64,000 nt of DNA from Fischerella muscicola SAG 1427-1 = PCC 73103 (GTDB taxonomy: Bacteria > Cyanobacteriota > Cyanobacteriia > Cyanobacteriales > Nostocaceae). The stretch is from assembly GCF_000317245.1 (NCBI RefSeq), contig NZ_AJLJ01000194.1, positions 42,776 to 106,775 on the forward strand, given 5' to 3'. The translations under genes and the position numbers were made by a program. A model generated the notes under the pieces. That model saw nothing but the letters and a program-made list of their open reading frames with translations. It made no database searches and was not told the origin of the DNA. The first letter of the stretch is position 1. Every line of letters starts with the position of its first letter. Positions 8,756 to 18,000 of this stretch are shown in pieces.

Positions 8756-10117
8756 ATGACTTTTGATATTTTGATTCTTTCTAATGGCCCTGGCGAAGTA
8801 ACTACATGGGTACGTCCTGTAGTCAAGGCATTACGGCAAAAACTAGGAAATGAGCCATTCTCCGTTCGCGCCAGCGTGCCGGAAGCATTAGGAGACGCTA
8901 CGCGATTGCGCGGAGCGCAGCGCCGGGGGCGATCGCACATCCGAATTTCAGTCGTTCTCTCGCCTTGTCCTAACGCCAGTGGCAAAGAAGCCGATATTGC
9001 CCGTTCTTATCCAGAAGTAGACAGAGTACAGTCAGCAGAACACTTTTGGCAATTTTTGCTTTCGGGAAAAACTTATGAAAATTGGGATTGGAGAACTCAG
9101 GGAGTAGTCGTTTTTCTGGGTGGGGATCAAATTTTTCCCGTAGTAATAGCTAAAAGACTTGGTTATCGCAGCGTTGTCTATGCAGAGTGGGAAGCACGTT
9201 GGCATAATTTGATTGATCGTTTTGGGGTGATGAAACCAGAAGTTGCTGCCAAAGTATCACCTAAGTACGCCCACAAATTTACAGTTGTGGGAGATTTGAT
9301 GGCGGAAGTTGCTTCGGAAGTAAGGGGACAAGGGGGACAAGGGGGACAAGGGGGAATTTATACCTGTTTTCCCCTCTCCCCATCAATCGAATTAGTTGGA
9401 ATTTTACCTGGTTCCAAACCAGCAAAATTAGCGCAGGGATTACCTTTGACGCTGGCGATCGCAGAACATGTTCAAGCCAAAAGACCACAAACAAAGTTTT
9501 TCATTCCTGTAGCGCCAACTTTGGATTTACAAACTTTAGCGAGTTTTGGCAATCCTGAGAAAAACCCTTATACAGAAACTTTCGGTGGAGTTTCAGCCCA
9601 ATTAATTAACTCTGAATCTCCAATGCTGAAAACTTCAAAAGGTTTAACTGTAGAATTGATCACTCATCACCCAGCCTACGACATATTATCCCAGTGCCAG
9701 ATTTGCTTAACTACTGTCGGCGCAAATACAGCCGAACTTGGTTCCTTAGCCGTGCCAATGATTGTTTTGCTACCCACTCAACAACTAGATGCTATGCGAT
9801 CTTGGGATGGTTTACCAGGAATTTTGGCAAATTTGCCGGGAGTCGGTACGAGTTTTGCCAAGTTAATTAACTGGATATTTTTGCAGCGTAAAGGTTTATT
9901 GGCATGGCCGAATATTTGGGCGAAATCAGAAGTAGTTCCAGAATTAGTTGGTAAGCTTCAACCACAAGAAGTGGCAGAAATGGTTTTAGACTTTTTGAAT
10001 CACCCAGAAAAATTAGACAAAATACGAGCTAAACTGCAAAGTACTAGGGGAGAAACAGGTGCAGCAGATAAATTAGCACAATTGGTATATGAAGAGATGG
10101 AAAATACAAAAAATTAG
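8756..10117 (+). CDS. Lipid-A-disaccharide synthase-related glycosyltransferase-like protein
   Basis: This 453-residue protein is a cyanobacterial LpxB-like protein of unknown substrate. It starts FDILILSNGPGEVTTWV, the nucleotide-sugar-enzyme-like opening. Later blocks are FLGGDQIFPVVIAKRLGY, VGDLMAEV, ELVGILPGSKPAKL and CLTTVGANTAELGSLAVPMIV, which resemble the GT-B fold of LpxB. True LpxB works in lipid A synthesis; whether this relative does is unknown. Two repeat-derived insertions are in frame: 25 codons (8870-8944) between SVR and ISVVLSPCP, and a Gly-Gln run from tandem GGGGGACAA units (9323-9355). The frame is otherwise open. It is transcribed divergently from chlH. Confidence 0.8.
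   Translation: MTFDILILSNGPGEVTTWVRPVVKALRQKLGNEPFSVRASVPEALGDATRLRGAQRRGRSHIRISVVLSPCPNASGKEADIARSYPEVDRVQSAEHFWQFLLSGKTYENWDWRTQGVVVFLGGDQIFPVVIAKRLGYRSVVYAEWEARWHNLIDRFGVMKPEVAAKVSPKYAHKFTVVGDLMAEVASEVRGQGGQGGQGGIYTCFPLSPSIELVGILPGSKPAKLAQGLPLTLAIAEHVQAKRPQTKFFIPVAPTLDLQTLASFGNPEKNPYTETFGGVSAQLINSESPMLKTSKGLTVELITHHPAYDILSQCQICLTTVGANTAELGSLAVPMIVLLPTQQLDAMRSWDGLPGILANLPGVGTSFAKLINWIFLQRKGLLAWPNIWAKSEVVPELVGKLQPQEVAEMVLDFLNHPEKLDKIRAKLQSTRGETGAADKLAQLVYEEMENTKN
8870..8944. repeat. 75-bp palindromic-repeat insertion in frame
   Basis: GC-rich repeat with GGAGACGCTACGCG, GCGCGGAGCGCAGCGC and a HIP1 octamer. It encodes 25 residues (ASVPEALGDATRLRGAQRRG and onward) that separate two parts of a conserved strand, SVR and ISVVLSPCP. 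The inserted segment is much richer in GC and Arg than its surroundings. Its length is a multiple of three. Confidence 0.75.
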
Positions 10118-10195
10118 TAAATTGAAACACAAAGACACAAAGACACGAAGATCTGTGATTCCTTGTGTCTCTACATTCTAGGTTTTCTTTGTTTT

Positions 10196-10621
10196 TTAAT
10201 CTCCAGAAGACTCTCCGTCTCGCCGTCCCAATTCGTACACACCACAACCGATACAGGCTAACATTCCCATACTTATTGACCAACTAGAGCCTAAACTGAT
10301 TTCTACACCCCAGTTACATAGAGCGCCAATGACAAGAAAAGGTATGATGCTAAACACTGAGGCGTAAAAGGCGTTTTGTGATTCTCTTGCCTGACGAGTT
10401 TTTTCAAATTCCGACTTACTAGTGTAGAGCGATCGCTCGGCAAAATTGAACCAACGGTTAAGTTGTTCGATAATCCATCGACTGACTGGTGAAAAACCTA
10501 AATATAGTGCCAAAGACCACAAACTTGCTCCGGCAATAGCCACTGTATCTAAGTCAAAGCTAAAAGGAAACATTTCAGTCAGCATCGTGTGTGAGAGTCC
10601 TGCAAAGGGCCAAATGGTCAA
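10196..10621 (-). CDS. Conserved small membrane protein, function unknown
   Basis: I do not recognise a named family. The 141 residues contain about three hydrophobic segments: near 25-45 (VAIAGASLWSLALYLGF), 86-104 (ASVFSIIPFLVIGALCNW) and 112-130 (SWSISMGMLACIGCGVYEL). Between the first and second lies a charged cytosol- or lumen-facing stretch (RWFNFAERSLYTSKSEFEKT). The C-terminus GRRDGESSGD is polar. It is convergent with the LpxB-related gene, 78 bp away, and stands alone. Codon use looks like its neighbours. Confidence 0.55.
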   Translation of the reverse strand: MTIWPFAGLSHTMLTEMFPFSFDLDTVAIAGASLWSLALYLGFSPVSRWIIEQLNRWFNFAERSLYTSKSEFEKTRQARESQNAFYASVFSIIPFLVIGALCNWGVEISLGSSWSISMGMLACIGCGVYELGRRDGESSGD

Positions 10622-10922
10622 ATGTAGCTTCTATTTAACATCATTTAAGATCATTTACCTCTTAAGAAATTTTAATTGTGAACAAGAGTGAGATAGGGGA
10701 CAAGGGAGACAAGGGGGACAAGGAATTTTAGATTTTAGATTTGCGATGCGTGGATTCCAATCTAAAATCCAAAATCCGTCTTGAAAAGCTTTGAGCCTCG
10801 CGGTAGCGAGGAGCTTACGCTAACGGAGGAAACCTCCGTACCCTTACGGGAAGTCGCTATCGCGCCTACAAACTTTTCGCAAAATCCAAAATTGTTTCCA
10901 ATGCCCTATGCCCTATGCCCAA
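10622..10922. repeat. Repeat-filled spacer
   Basis: No gene is visible. The spacer holds tandem GGGGACAAG/GGGAGACAAG units (10695-10722), strings of the AATCTAAAATCC type, a block of small GC hairpins (CCTCGCGGTAGCGAGG; CGGAGGAAACCTCCG) around 10795-10845, and a duplicated CCCTATG. The GC block belongs to the same class of repeat that entered the LpxB-related and Pnkp genes. Confidence 0.65.
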
Positions 10923-11759
10923 TTACAAATCAGGAGGCAAAATTACATTATCAATTGCATGAATGACGCCGTTACTACCTTTGATATCTGCCTGAACTAC
11001 TTTGGCGTCGTTGACCATTACATCTTTAGGGTCATTAACCTTAACGCTAATAGGGCCACCTTCAACGCTTTTGACTTCACCAGACTTCAAATCGCCGGAT
11101 AATACCTGACCAGGTACTACATGATAAGTCAAAATTTTCACCAATACTTCTTTATTCTCTGGCTTCAACAATTCTTGTAGTGCATCTTGTGGCAGTTTTG
11201 CAAAAGCAGCATCAGTAGGCGCAAAAACTGTGAATGGTCCTTGACCTTGAAGAATGTCTACTAATCCAGCTGCTTTTAAAGCCCTGGTTAAAACTGTAAA
11301 TTGTTTATTTGATTCTGTCAGTGCTAATAAAGTCTCGTTTCCAGTACCTGCTGCTGGTGGTGGGGGTGGTGTGGTTTCTGTTCCTGGTGTCGAAGGTAGA
11401 GTTTGGGGGGGAGTCGGTACAACTGGTGTCTGTTGACTAGGTGTACTGCGGCGATTATACGGTGGTTCGTTGAAAATACTAGGACTAGGATTTAGTGGCC
11501 CGCTGCCACTGTTTTTCTGTGCTACTACTGTACTTTGAGTTGGGGTATTGCCTTTTGTTTGTTTTACAGACTTATTAAGTGTATGGTTAGGGTTTACGAG
11601 AATGCTTTGACCACGATTATATGGTGCTTCTTGAAAAACACTAGGATTAGGATTTAATACCTCGTTTGCTCCTACAGGCAAACCAATGAGGAAACTAATA
11701 CCTGTTACCCCTGCCACACCAGCCAACTTGCTCAACAAATTGCTATAATTTACGTTCAT
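10923..11759 (-). CDS. Secreted fasciclin (FAS1) domain protein
   Basis: This 278-residue protein probably sits in the periplasm or at the cell surface, where FAS1 domains mediate adhesion or matrix contacts. An N-terminal hydrophobic segment (LAGVAGVTGISFLIGLPVGA) ends in an ANEV cleavage-like site at about residue 31. A linker of about 110 residues carries two copies of a motif, LNPNPSVFQEAPYNR and LNPSPSIFNEPPYNRR, then a Pro/Thr-rich run. The C-terminal 135 residues are one FAS1 domain: FTVLTRALKAAGLVDIL, GPFTVFAPTDAAFAKLP, LTYHVVPGQV and GVIHAIDNVILPP. The start ATG is at 11759. It is monocistronic. Confidence 0.88.
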   Translation of the reverse strand: MNVNYSNLLSKLAGVAGVTGISFLIGLPVGANEVLNPNPSVFQEAPYNRGQSILVNPNHTLNKSVKQTKGNTPTQSTVVAQKNSGSGPLNPSPSIFNEPPYNRRSTPSQQTPVVPTPPQTLPSTPGTETTPPPPPAAGTGNETLLALTESNKQFTVLTRALKAAGLVDILQGQGPFTVFAPTDAAFAKLPQDALQELLKPENKEVLVKILTYHVVPGQVLSGDLKSGEVKSVEGGPISVKVNDPKDVMVNDAKVVQADIKGSNGVIHAIDNVILPPDL

Positions 11760-12188
11760 AAATTTTGTTTGGCTTTAATTTTACACATTACATAAAGACT
11801 TATAACATTTCGCTACACAAAAAATCTAACTATAGAAATAGGATTTTTTATTATTAAGGTAGATGTGTTATCAGAGACTTATATTTTTGATTTGCTGTCA
11901 CTCAGGATGAGCAAAATTTATTTAATAAAAATAAAATTGGGTGCCGGGAATATAAAGAATATCAATCAACTAAGTAGAAATTAACTCTTGACTACTGACC
12001 GATACTTCTTTGATGGTACGAGCCTCCAGAAAAATCTGTGGAGTCAATCCAAAATCTCAAATCAAAATCTGAAATCTAAAATTGTTTGACTATTGACATC
12101 GAAATTTTTAGGAAAATCTCAGTAAATTTAATTTTTGTAAAGTTAAAATTGTAAGGTAAAACAATGTAGCAATTGCGGGTTTGAAAAA
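11760..12188. other. AT-rich intergenic region
   Basis: This spacer between two divergent genes must contain promoters for the fasciclin-type gene and the GST. It is AT-rich and contains a stretch of AAAATCTGAAATC-type low-complexity repeats at about 12045-12085. I see no RNA gene or open frame worth calling. Confidence 0.4.
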
Positions 12189-12986
12189 ATGCTGGAACTT
12201 TACCAATATGAACTATCACAATACTCAGAAAAAGTTCGCCTGATTCTCGATTATAAAGGGCTACAATATCGCAAAATAGAAGTTACACCCGGAATTGGAC
12301 AAGTAGAACTTTTTCGCCTCACTGGTCAACAGCAAGTACCAGTTCTGAAGGATGGTAATAATTATATTGCAGATTCTACGGAGATAGCTAAGTACTTAGA
12401 CATACATTATCCAGAACGCCCGATTATACCCCAAGATGGTAAACAACGAGGTTTATGCTTAATGATGGAAGAGTGGGCGGATGAATCAATTGGTATAAAA
12501 GGACGCAAAGGGCTTTTTTATGCCATCAGTCAAGATCAAAATTTCCGCAAAGCTTTAGTACCAACTTCAGTTCCAGATATTTTCAAAACTTTTGTTGGGG
12601 AAGTACCCAACGATTTACTCAAAGTTTTAGGTTTTGGAGTCGGTTACAGTCCGGAGATAGTCCAAAAAGCGATCGCGGATTTAAAGCAAGATTTAGAAGC
12701 TTTATGTCTAATTTTGGCAGATAGTCCCTATTTATTGGGAGATCAACCGACTCTTGCTGACTTAGCTGTTGCTGGTTTGTCGATATTATTAAAATTTCCT
12801 GATGGCCCTTATCTGGATCTACCAGTATCCTTAAGAGGCAAAGGAGTACCAGGTTTAGCAGATAATCTAGCCTATGAAAGATTTTTTGCTTGGCGCGATC
12901 GCCTTTATGCCGAATTTCGTAAACCACTAGTGGATTTTACACCAAATACAGGTACAACTGCACCGACTTCGATTGAAATTGAGTGA
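12189..12986 (+). CDS. Glutathione S-transferase family protein
   Basis: This 265-residue soluble protein has an N-terminal thioredoxin-like GST domain (LELYQYELSQYSEKVRLILD, TGQQQVPVLKDG, ADSTEIAKYLD) and an all-helical C-terminal domain ending in a typical block (LLGDQPTLADLAVAGLSILL). Ser12 or Tyr13 could be the glutathione-activating residue. The QVPVL cis-Pro motif and the Glu-Ser/Thr glutathione-binding turn (DSTEI) are present. Substrate is unknown; such proteins detoxify electrophiles or reduce peroxides. It is longer than canonical GSTs (about 220), with an extended middle region. It precedes the HerA-type gene by 132 bp on the same strand. Confidence 0.88.
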   Translation: MLELYQYELSQYSEKVRLILDYKGLQYRKIEVTPGIGQVELFRLTGQQQVPVLKDGNNYIADSTEIAKYLDIHYPERPIIPQDGKQRGLCLMMEEWADESIGIKGRKGLFYAISQDQNFRKALVPTSVPDIFKTFVGEVPNDLLKVLGFGVGYSPEIVQKAIADLKQDLEALCLILADSPYLLGDQPTLADLAVAGLSILLKFPDGPYLDLPVSLRGKGVPGLADNLAYERFFAWRDRLYAEFRKPLVDFTPNTGTTAPTSIEIE

Positions 12987-13118
12987 TTAGTCATTTGTCA
13001 TTTGTCATTGGTTTTTAATCACTAATAATTAACCACTAACCACCAACTACTAACAAATATCTACCAACTATCAACGATTTCAACATAAAATAAGGCACGT
13101 AAGTATGTAATTAAGGCG

Positions 13119-14864
13119 ATGACTTTAGGACAGCCATTAGGTTCAGTTACTCAAGGTTCCTTAACAGGTGGATTAGAAGTACGATTGCATCCTGATATCT
13201 TGGTTGAAGATATGCGAGTCGGTAAATTTTTAGTGGTGCAAGGGATGCGATCGCGCTTTTTCTGTATGCTTACAGATGTAGCACTGGGAACTGCGAACCA
13301 AAGAATTATTGCCAATCCTCCCAGTTGGGAGGATACTTTTTTACGAGAAGTTTTAGCTGGAAGTGGTACTTACGGTACTATTACTCTCGCACCAATGTTG
13401 ATGTTTACTCCACCTCTAGAATCTGGAGAGATGGGAGAATTGGAAAATGGAAAAAATGGAACAAAACCAGCATCAACATCTCAAAATATGAGTTCCTTGG
13501 CATCATTTCAACCACAAACAAGCACAACAATGGAATTGATGCCAGTGAAAACTATTCCTAGTCATTTTAGCCAAGTTTATGACGCTTCGGTAGAAGATTT
13601 TCGCCGCGTCTTTGGCTGGGAAGATGATCCGCAAAGAAAAAATTTCTCCATCGGTAAACCACTAGATATGGATGTACCGGTGTGTCTAGATTTAAACCGT
13701 TTTGTTGAACGTAGTAATGGTGTTTTTGGCAAATCTGGAACTGGTAAATCTTTTTTAACTAGATTACTTTTAGCTGGCACAATTCGCAAAAATGCGGCAG
13801 TAAATTTAATATTTGATATGCATTCTGAATATGGCTGGGAAGCTGTTTCAGAAGGGAAACAATTTAGTACTGTTAAAGGTTTAAAGCAATTATTTCCTAA
13901 CAAAGTAGAAGTATATACTCTCGATCCCGAATCTACAAAACGGCGTGGTGTTCCTCACGCGCAAGAACTTTATCTCAGTTACGACCAAATAGAAGTAGAA
14001 GATATTAAATTATGCTCTCGTGATTTAGGGCTTTCAGACGCTAGCATAGACAATGCTAATATTCTCTTTGCTGAGTTCGGTAAGTCTTGGATTCTGCAAT
14101 TGTTGAGTATGACAAATGAAGAAATCAAGCTGCTGTGTGAAGAGAAACGAGGACACCAAGGTTCAATCACCGCCTTACAACGCAAATTGCTACGCCTAGA
14201 AAATTTAAAATACATGCGTGCGGCTTGTCCGCATAATTATGTTAATCAAGTTTTGCGATCGCTAGAAGCAGGTAAAAACGTCGTCATTGAGTTTGGTTCG
14301 CAATCGGATATGCTTTCTTACATGTTGGTGACAAATATGATTACTCGCCGTATTCACCAACATTATGTCGCCAAAGCTGAAAAGTTTTTACAGACAAAAA
14401 ATCCCAACGATAAACCGACGCAGTTAATGATTACTATCGAAGAAGCCCATCGCTTCCTAGATCCTGCCATAGTCCAAAGTACTATTTTTGGGACAATTGC
14501 TAGGGAAATGCGGAAGTATTTCGTCACACTGTTAGTAGTGGATCAACGTCCATCCGGGATTGATAATGAAGTCATGTCCCAGATTGGAACTCGCGTCACC
14601 GCTTTGCTAAACGATGAAAAAGATATCGATGCGATTTTCACAGGTGTAGCTGGTGCTGGTGCTTTAAAATCGGTTTTAGCAAAGTTAGATTCTAAGCAAC
14701 AAGCTTTAATTTTAGGTCATGCTGTACCTATGCCAGTAGTAGTGCGTACCCGTCCTTACGATTCTGTTTTCTATGCAGAAATTGGTGATACTGCTTGGGA
14801 AGAAAGATCAGATGAGGAAGTTTTTGCTGCTGCGGAATTGGCGAAAGCAGATTTGGGATTTTAA
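13119..14864 (+). CDS. HerA/DUF87-type ATP-binding protein
   Basis: This 581-residue P-loop ATPase has a Walker A motif at residues 204-211 (GKSGTGKS) and a Walker B-like ITIEEAHRF near 440, in the order found in HerA/FtsK-superfamily ATPases. The N-terminal 100 residues form a HAS-barrel-like region (VGKFLVVQGMRSRFFCMLTDV). A low-complexity linker (residues 103-135) precedes the ATPase. Archaeal HerA translocates DNA with the NurA nuclease; no NurA-like gene is adjacent, so the role here is open. Conserved Arg residues follow Walker B (REMRKYFVTLLVVDQRPSG). The frame is intact. Confidence 0.85.
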   Translation: MTLGQPLGSVTQGSLTGGLEVRLHPDILVEDMRVGKFLVVQGMRSRFFCMLTDVALGTANQRIIANPPSWEDTFLREVLAGSGTYGTITLAPMLMFTPPLESGEMGELENGKNGTKPASTSQNMSSLASFQPQTSTTMELMPVKTIPSHFSQVYDASVEDFRRVFGWEDDPQRKNFSIGKPLDMDVPVCLDLNRFVERSNGVFGKSGTGKSFLTRLLLAGTIRKNAAVNLIFDMHSEYGWEAVSEGKQFSTVKGLKQLFPNKVEVYTLDPESTKRRGVPHAQELYLSYDQIEVEDIKLCSRDLGLSDASIDNANILFAEFGKSWILQLLSMTNEEIKLLCEEKRGHQGSITALQRKLLRLENLKYMRAACPHNYVNQVLRSLEAGKNVVIEFGSQSDMLSYMLVTNMITRRIHQHYVAKAEKFLQTKNPNDKPTQLMITIEEAHRFLDPAIVQSTIFGTIAREMRKYFVTLLVVDQRPSGIDNEVMSQIGTRVTALLNDEKDIDAIFTGVAGAGALKSVLAKLDSKQQALILGHAVPMPVVVRTRPYDSVFYAEIGDTAWEERSDEEVFAAAELAKADLGF

Positions 14865-15037
14865 GGGGATCGGGGATGAGAGAAATGGGGAGTAAAAGTT
14901 TGTAGTCAAGACTTTAGTCCTTTTTCAGCGCTAAAACAAAACTTAACGGAAGTCAGCAGCATAAGTGGCACAGCTAAAGCGAAAATATATTTGGAAAAAA
15001 TGATGATTTAAGTATCTTAGCTGCATTGCTACTGCTT

Positions 15038-18000
15038 ATGTCATCTCCTGCTGATCGCCCGCTCAAAATTGAAGTCAGGTTGCCATCTTACCATCCGCAG
15101 TTATTACAGGGACTCGATACCTGGCTGCATTTGGGCTTGATATCTGATGCCCATGTAAGGCAACTATGTCGAGAGAATCTTGTTTGCAACTTGGTATTAG
15201 AACCCCAAATTCAACCTGAACCAGAGAAAGCAATAGTCACATCTACATCTATACAACCTGTAACTGCTAGCAGATCTCAGTCACCACCAGAACCAGTCAA
15301 ACCTAATTTCGCAACAGAAATATTGCAGTCACTGCTATCAGAATTAAGTGTGCGTTGGCTGCTATTTTTGGGAGTATTTCTGGTAGTGCTATCTTCAGGA
15401 GTCCTTGCAGCTAGCCAGTGGGAAAGATTTCCCGCAGCTGGACAGTATGGGGTTTTGTTTGCTTATACCCTGAGTTTTGGGGGAATGAGTTTTTGGACAG
15501 CCAAGCAAAGTAATTTAAGACTAACAGCGCAGACATTGTTAATTGTCACGCTTTTATTAGTACCGATAAATTTTTGGGCTATAGATAGCTTTGGGTTATG
15601 GCAAAATCCTGTGAATTGGATTGTAGTGGCGATCGCTTCTATTTGTCTAACTGCAATTACAGTTTTAATTGGACAAAGTCGGTTATTTACTGCCAATTTA
15701 GCCAATCAAAAATTATTTCTAGTCAATATTCTCGGATTAAGTTATCTGCACTGGGGCTGGAATTTACCCGGATTTCCCCTAATAGCCCTTTATTTGGCAG
15801 TAGTAGGAACGACTCTAATTACAGTCTATCAAACTCGTTCACTGTCACGACAAACAGATAGACAAACTGGTAATGGTATTAGTTTATCTGCCTCTGTTGT
15901 AGTTTATGCTTTGCTGGTTTTATTAATTAGGGGAATTTTTATTCACCACCTAGATGTTACCCAGTTGGGATTAGCTGTTGGTATTTGCGGATGGCTGGTG
16001 ACTTGGTTAGCATTATCAGCAAATGTAGAGACGTACCTTAGCGAAGCCATGCGCTACAGCGCTATTGGTACGTCTCCACAAGTACCTTGGCAACTACTCG
16101 GTGGTATCTTATTATTCATCGGTTGGCTATTTTCAGTAGCATATCATCCTGGACAAGCAATCGCTGTCAGTGGCTTGGCTTTGTGGTTTTTTGCCCGTCG
16201 TTTGCAACTATATAACCGCCAACGTGATTTTGTAGCTATTTTTTTAATAGGTTTAGAGACAATTTGGCTAGGTTGGCGATTAGTACCTGAAGCTTTACAG
16301 GAAAGGGTAATAACCACAGCAACTCAACTCACCAATTCTCAAGGAGAAGCTTGGGCTTTATTAAGTATCTCTTTGTTTCCCTACGTGATTTTGATGGTGG
16401 TGTTGACAGACAAACTGTACCGCATTCACAGAAGAGAAATAGCTAAGTTTGGTGAACAGCTAACATTTGGTTTTGCTTGTGCATTAACCGTAATTGCTTT
16501 AGTTAATCCAGCAGTGCGATCGCTAAATCTAATTTTGTCCACAATTACTTTAGCATTTGTCACCCGCAGGTACACGTATCGAAACAGAGAACCTGTTGCA
16601 GATTCCTCATCTTCGTCCTTCCCTGTTTCCCCAACCTTGATATATCTCACTCATATTACCGGAGTGTTGACGCTGTGTTCGCTCATTGATTGGGTATTCC
16701 CAAATCTGAATAATGAAATTTGGGCAACAATTTTGTTAGTCATCATGGTAGCCGAGTGGCTATTTAGTCTTGGTTATGGTTGGTGGCAACGTAGTGCTTG
16801 GTATATTGGTTTGGGACTAGCTGCAATTAGTTTTTACCTACTTTGGGTGAATGCTGAATCTGTCTGGATAAACTATGCTGTTAGTAATGCCAATTGGGGG
16901 CTGATTTGGTTAATTACTCCCCTCACTCTCACTGGAGTTGCTAGTCGTAGCGGTGGAGAAAAGCGAGATTTCACCACTGTCTTGAGTGTCATCGGATTAG
17001 GAATTGCCCAGTTACTAATTTTACCTGTATCTACAGCCAGATTAATCGGTTTGGCAGTGGCTGCGGCTTTGATGTTTATTAATACTAGTTTTGTAAGACA
17101 CAATCGTTTTGCGTTAATTACAGTCGGTTTTGTGTTGAGTGCGATCGCCTCCTTGTTGTGGGAAGTCGCAAAATTATCAGCACAGGGCTGGTTTATAGTT
17201 GGGGCAATCACTATTCTGGGATTATGGCTAACTCGCGCAACTTTGCAAAATAGAAGTCATGAATTAGCAAGTATATATGCAGTTGCCACAGACAGATGGG
17301 CGATCGCATTAACTGGTGTAGAGTTATTAAATTTGACACTCCACTCTGTCTGGGTTTACCAGGGTGTTGCAACTCCTGGATTGTTATATGTTGCTGCTAA
17401 TGTCATTATTTTGGCAGGCATAATTTATCGTAGTTGGCGACAACCGACAAATTTTGCTTTTTATGGCATTGGTTGGTGTTTAGAATTATTAATTGCCGAA
17501 TTTCTGGCTTTTGGTGATCGCTCTATAATCCAAATTGCGATCGCTAATATCGCCTTGGGTTTATTCTCTCAACTATTTGGCGAATGGTGGCAACGCCGAC
17601 ACCGTTTAGAAAGATTACCCAGCAGCTTTCATATTCTCCCGTTAATTTATGCAGGTTTCAGTTTACTGCTGCGCTTAAATACTTTTACCAATTGGACAGG
17701 TTTAGCATCTTTAGGTGTAGCCATAATTGTCATTGGAGTCGGGCGACGTCAGCAAGAATTCAAACCCCTAGTTTACTTAGGAATTCTGGGTATATCAGTT
17801 TCTGCTTATGAATTATTGTTCTATCAAATGTTGCAAGCTTCAGGGGGTGCATGGGGCGATGGTTTAATTGCCATGTCAGCTTTAGGCACAACTATAATGT
17901 ACGCCTATCGTCTATTGTCGCCTTGGCTGGTCAATTATTTGCGACTGACACCACAAGAATTAAAAATAATTGCTCATCTGCACTGGGCTTGGAGTAGTCT

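Noticed and set aside
10781..10966. 61-codon frame in the repeat spacer
   Set aside because: It is encoded by palindromic repeat DNA and has no ribosome site or family.
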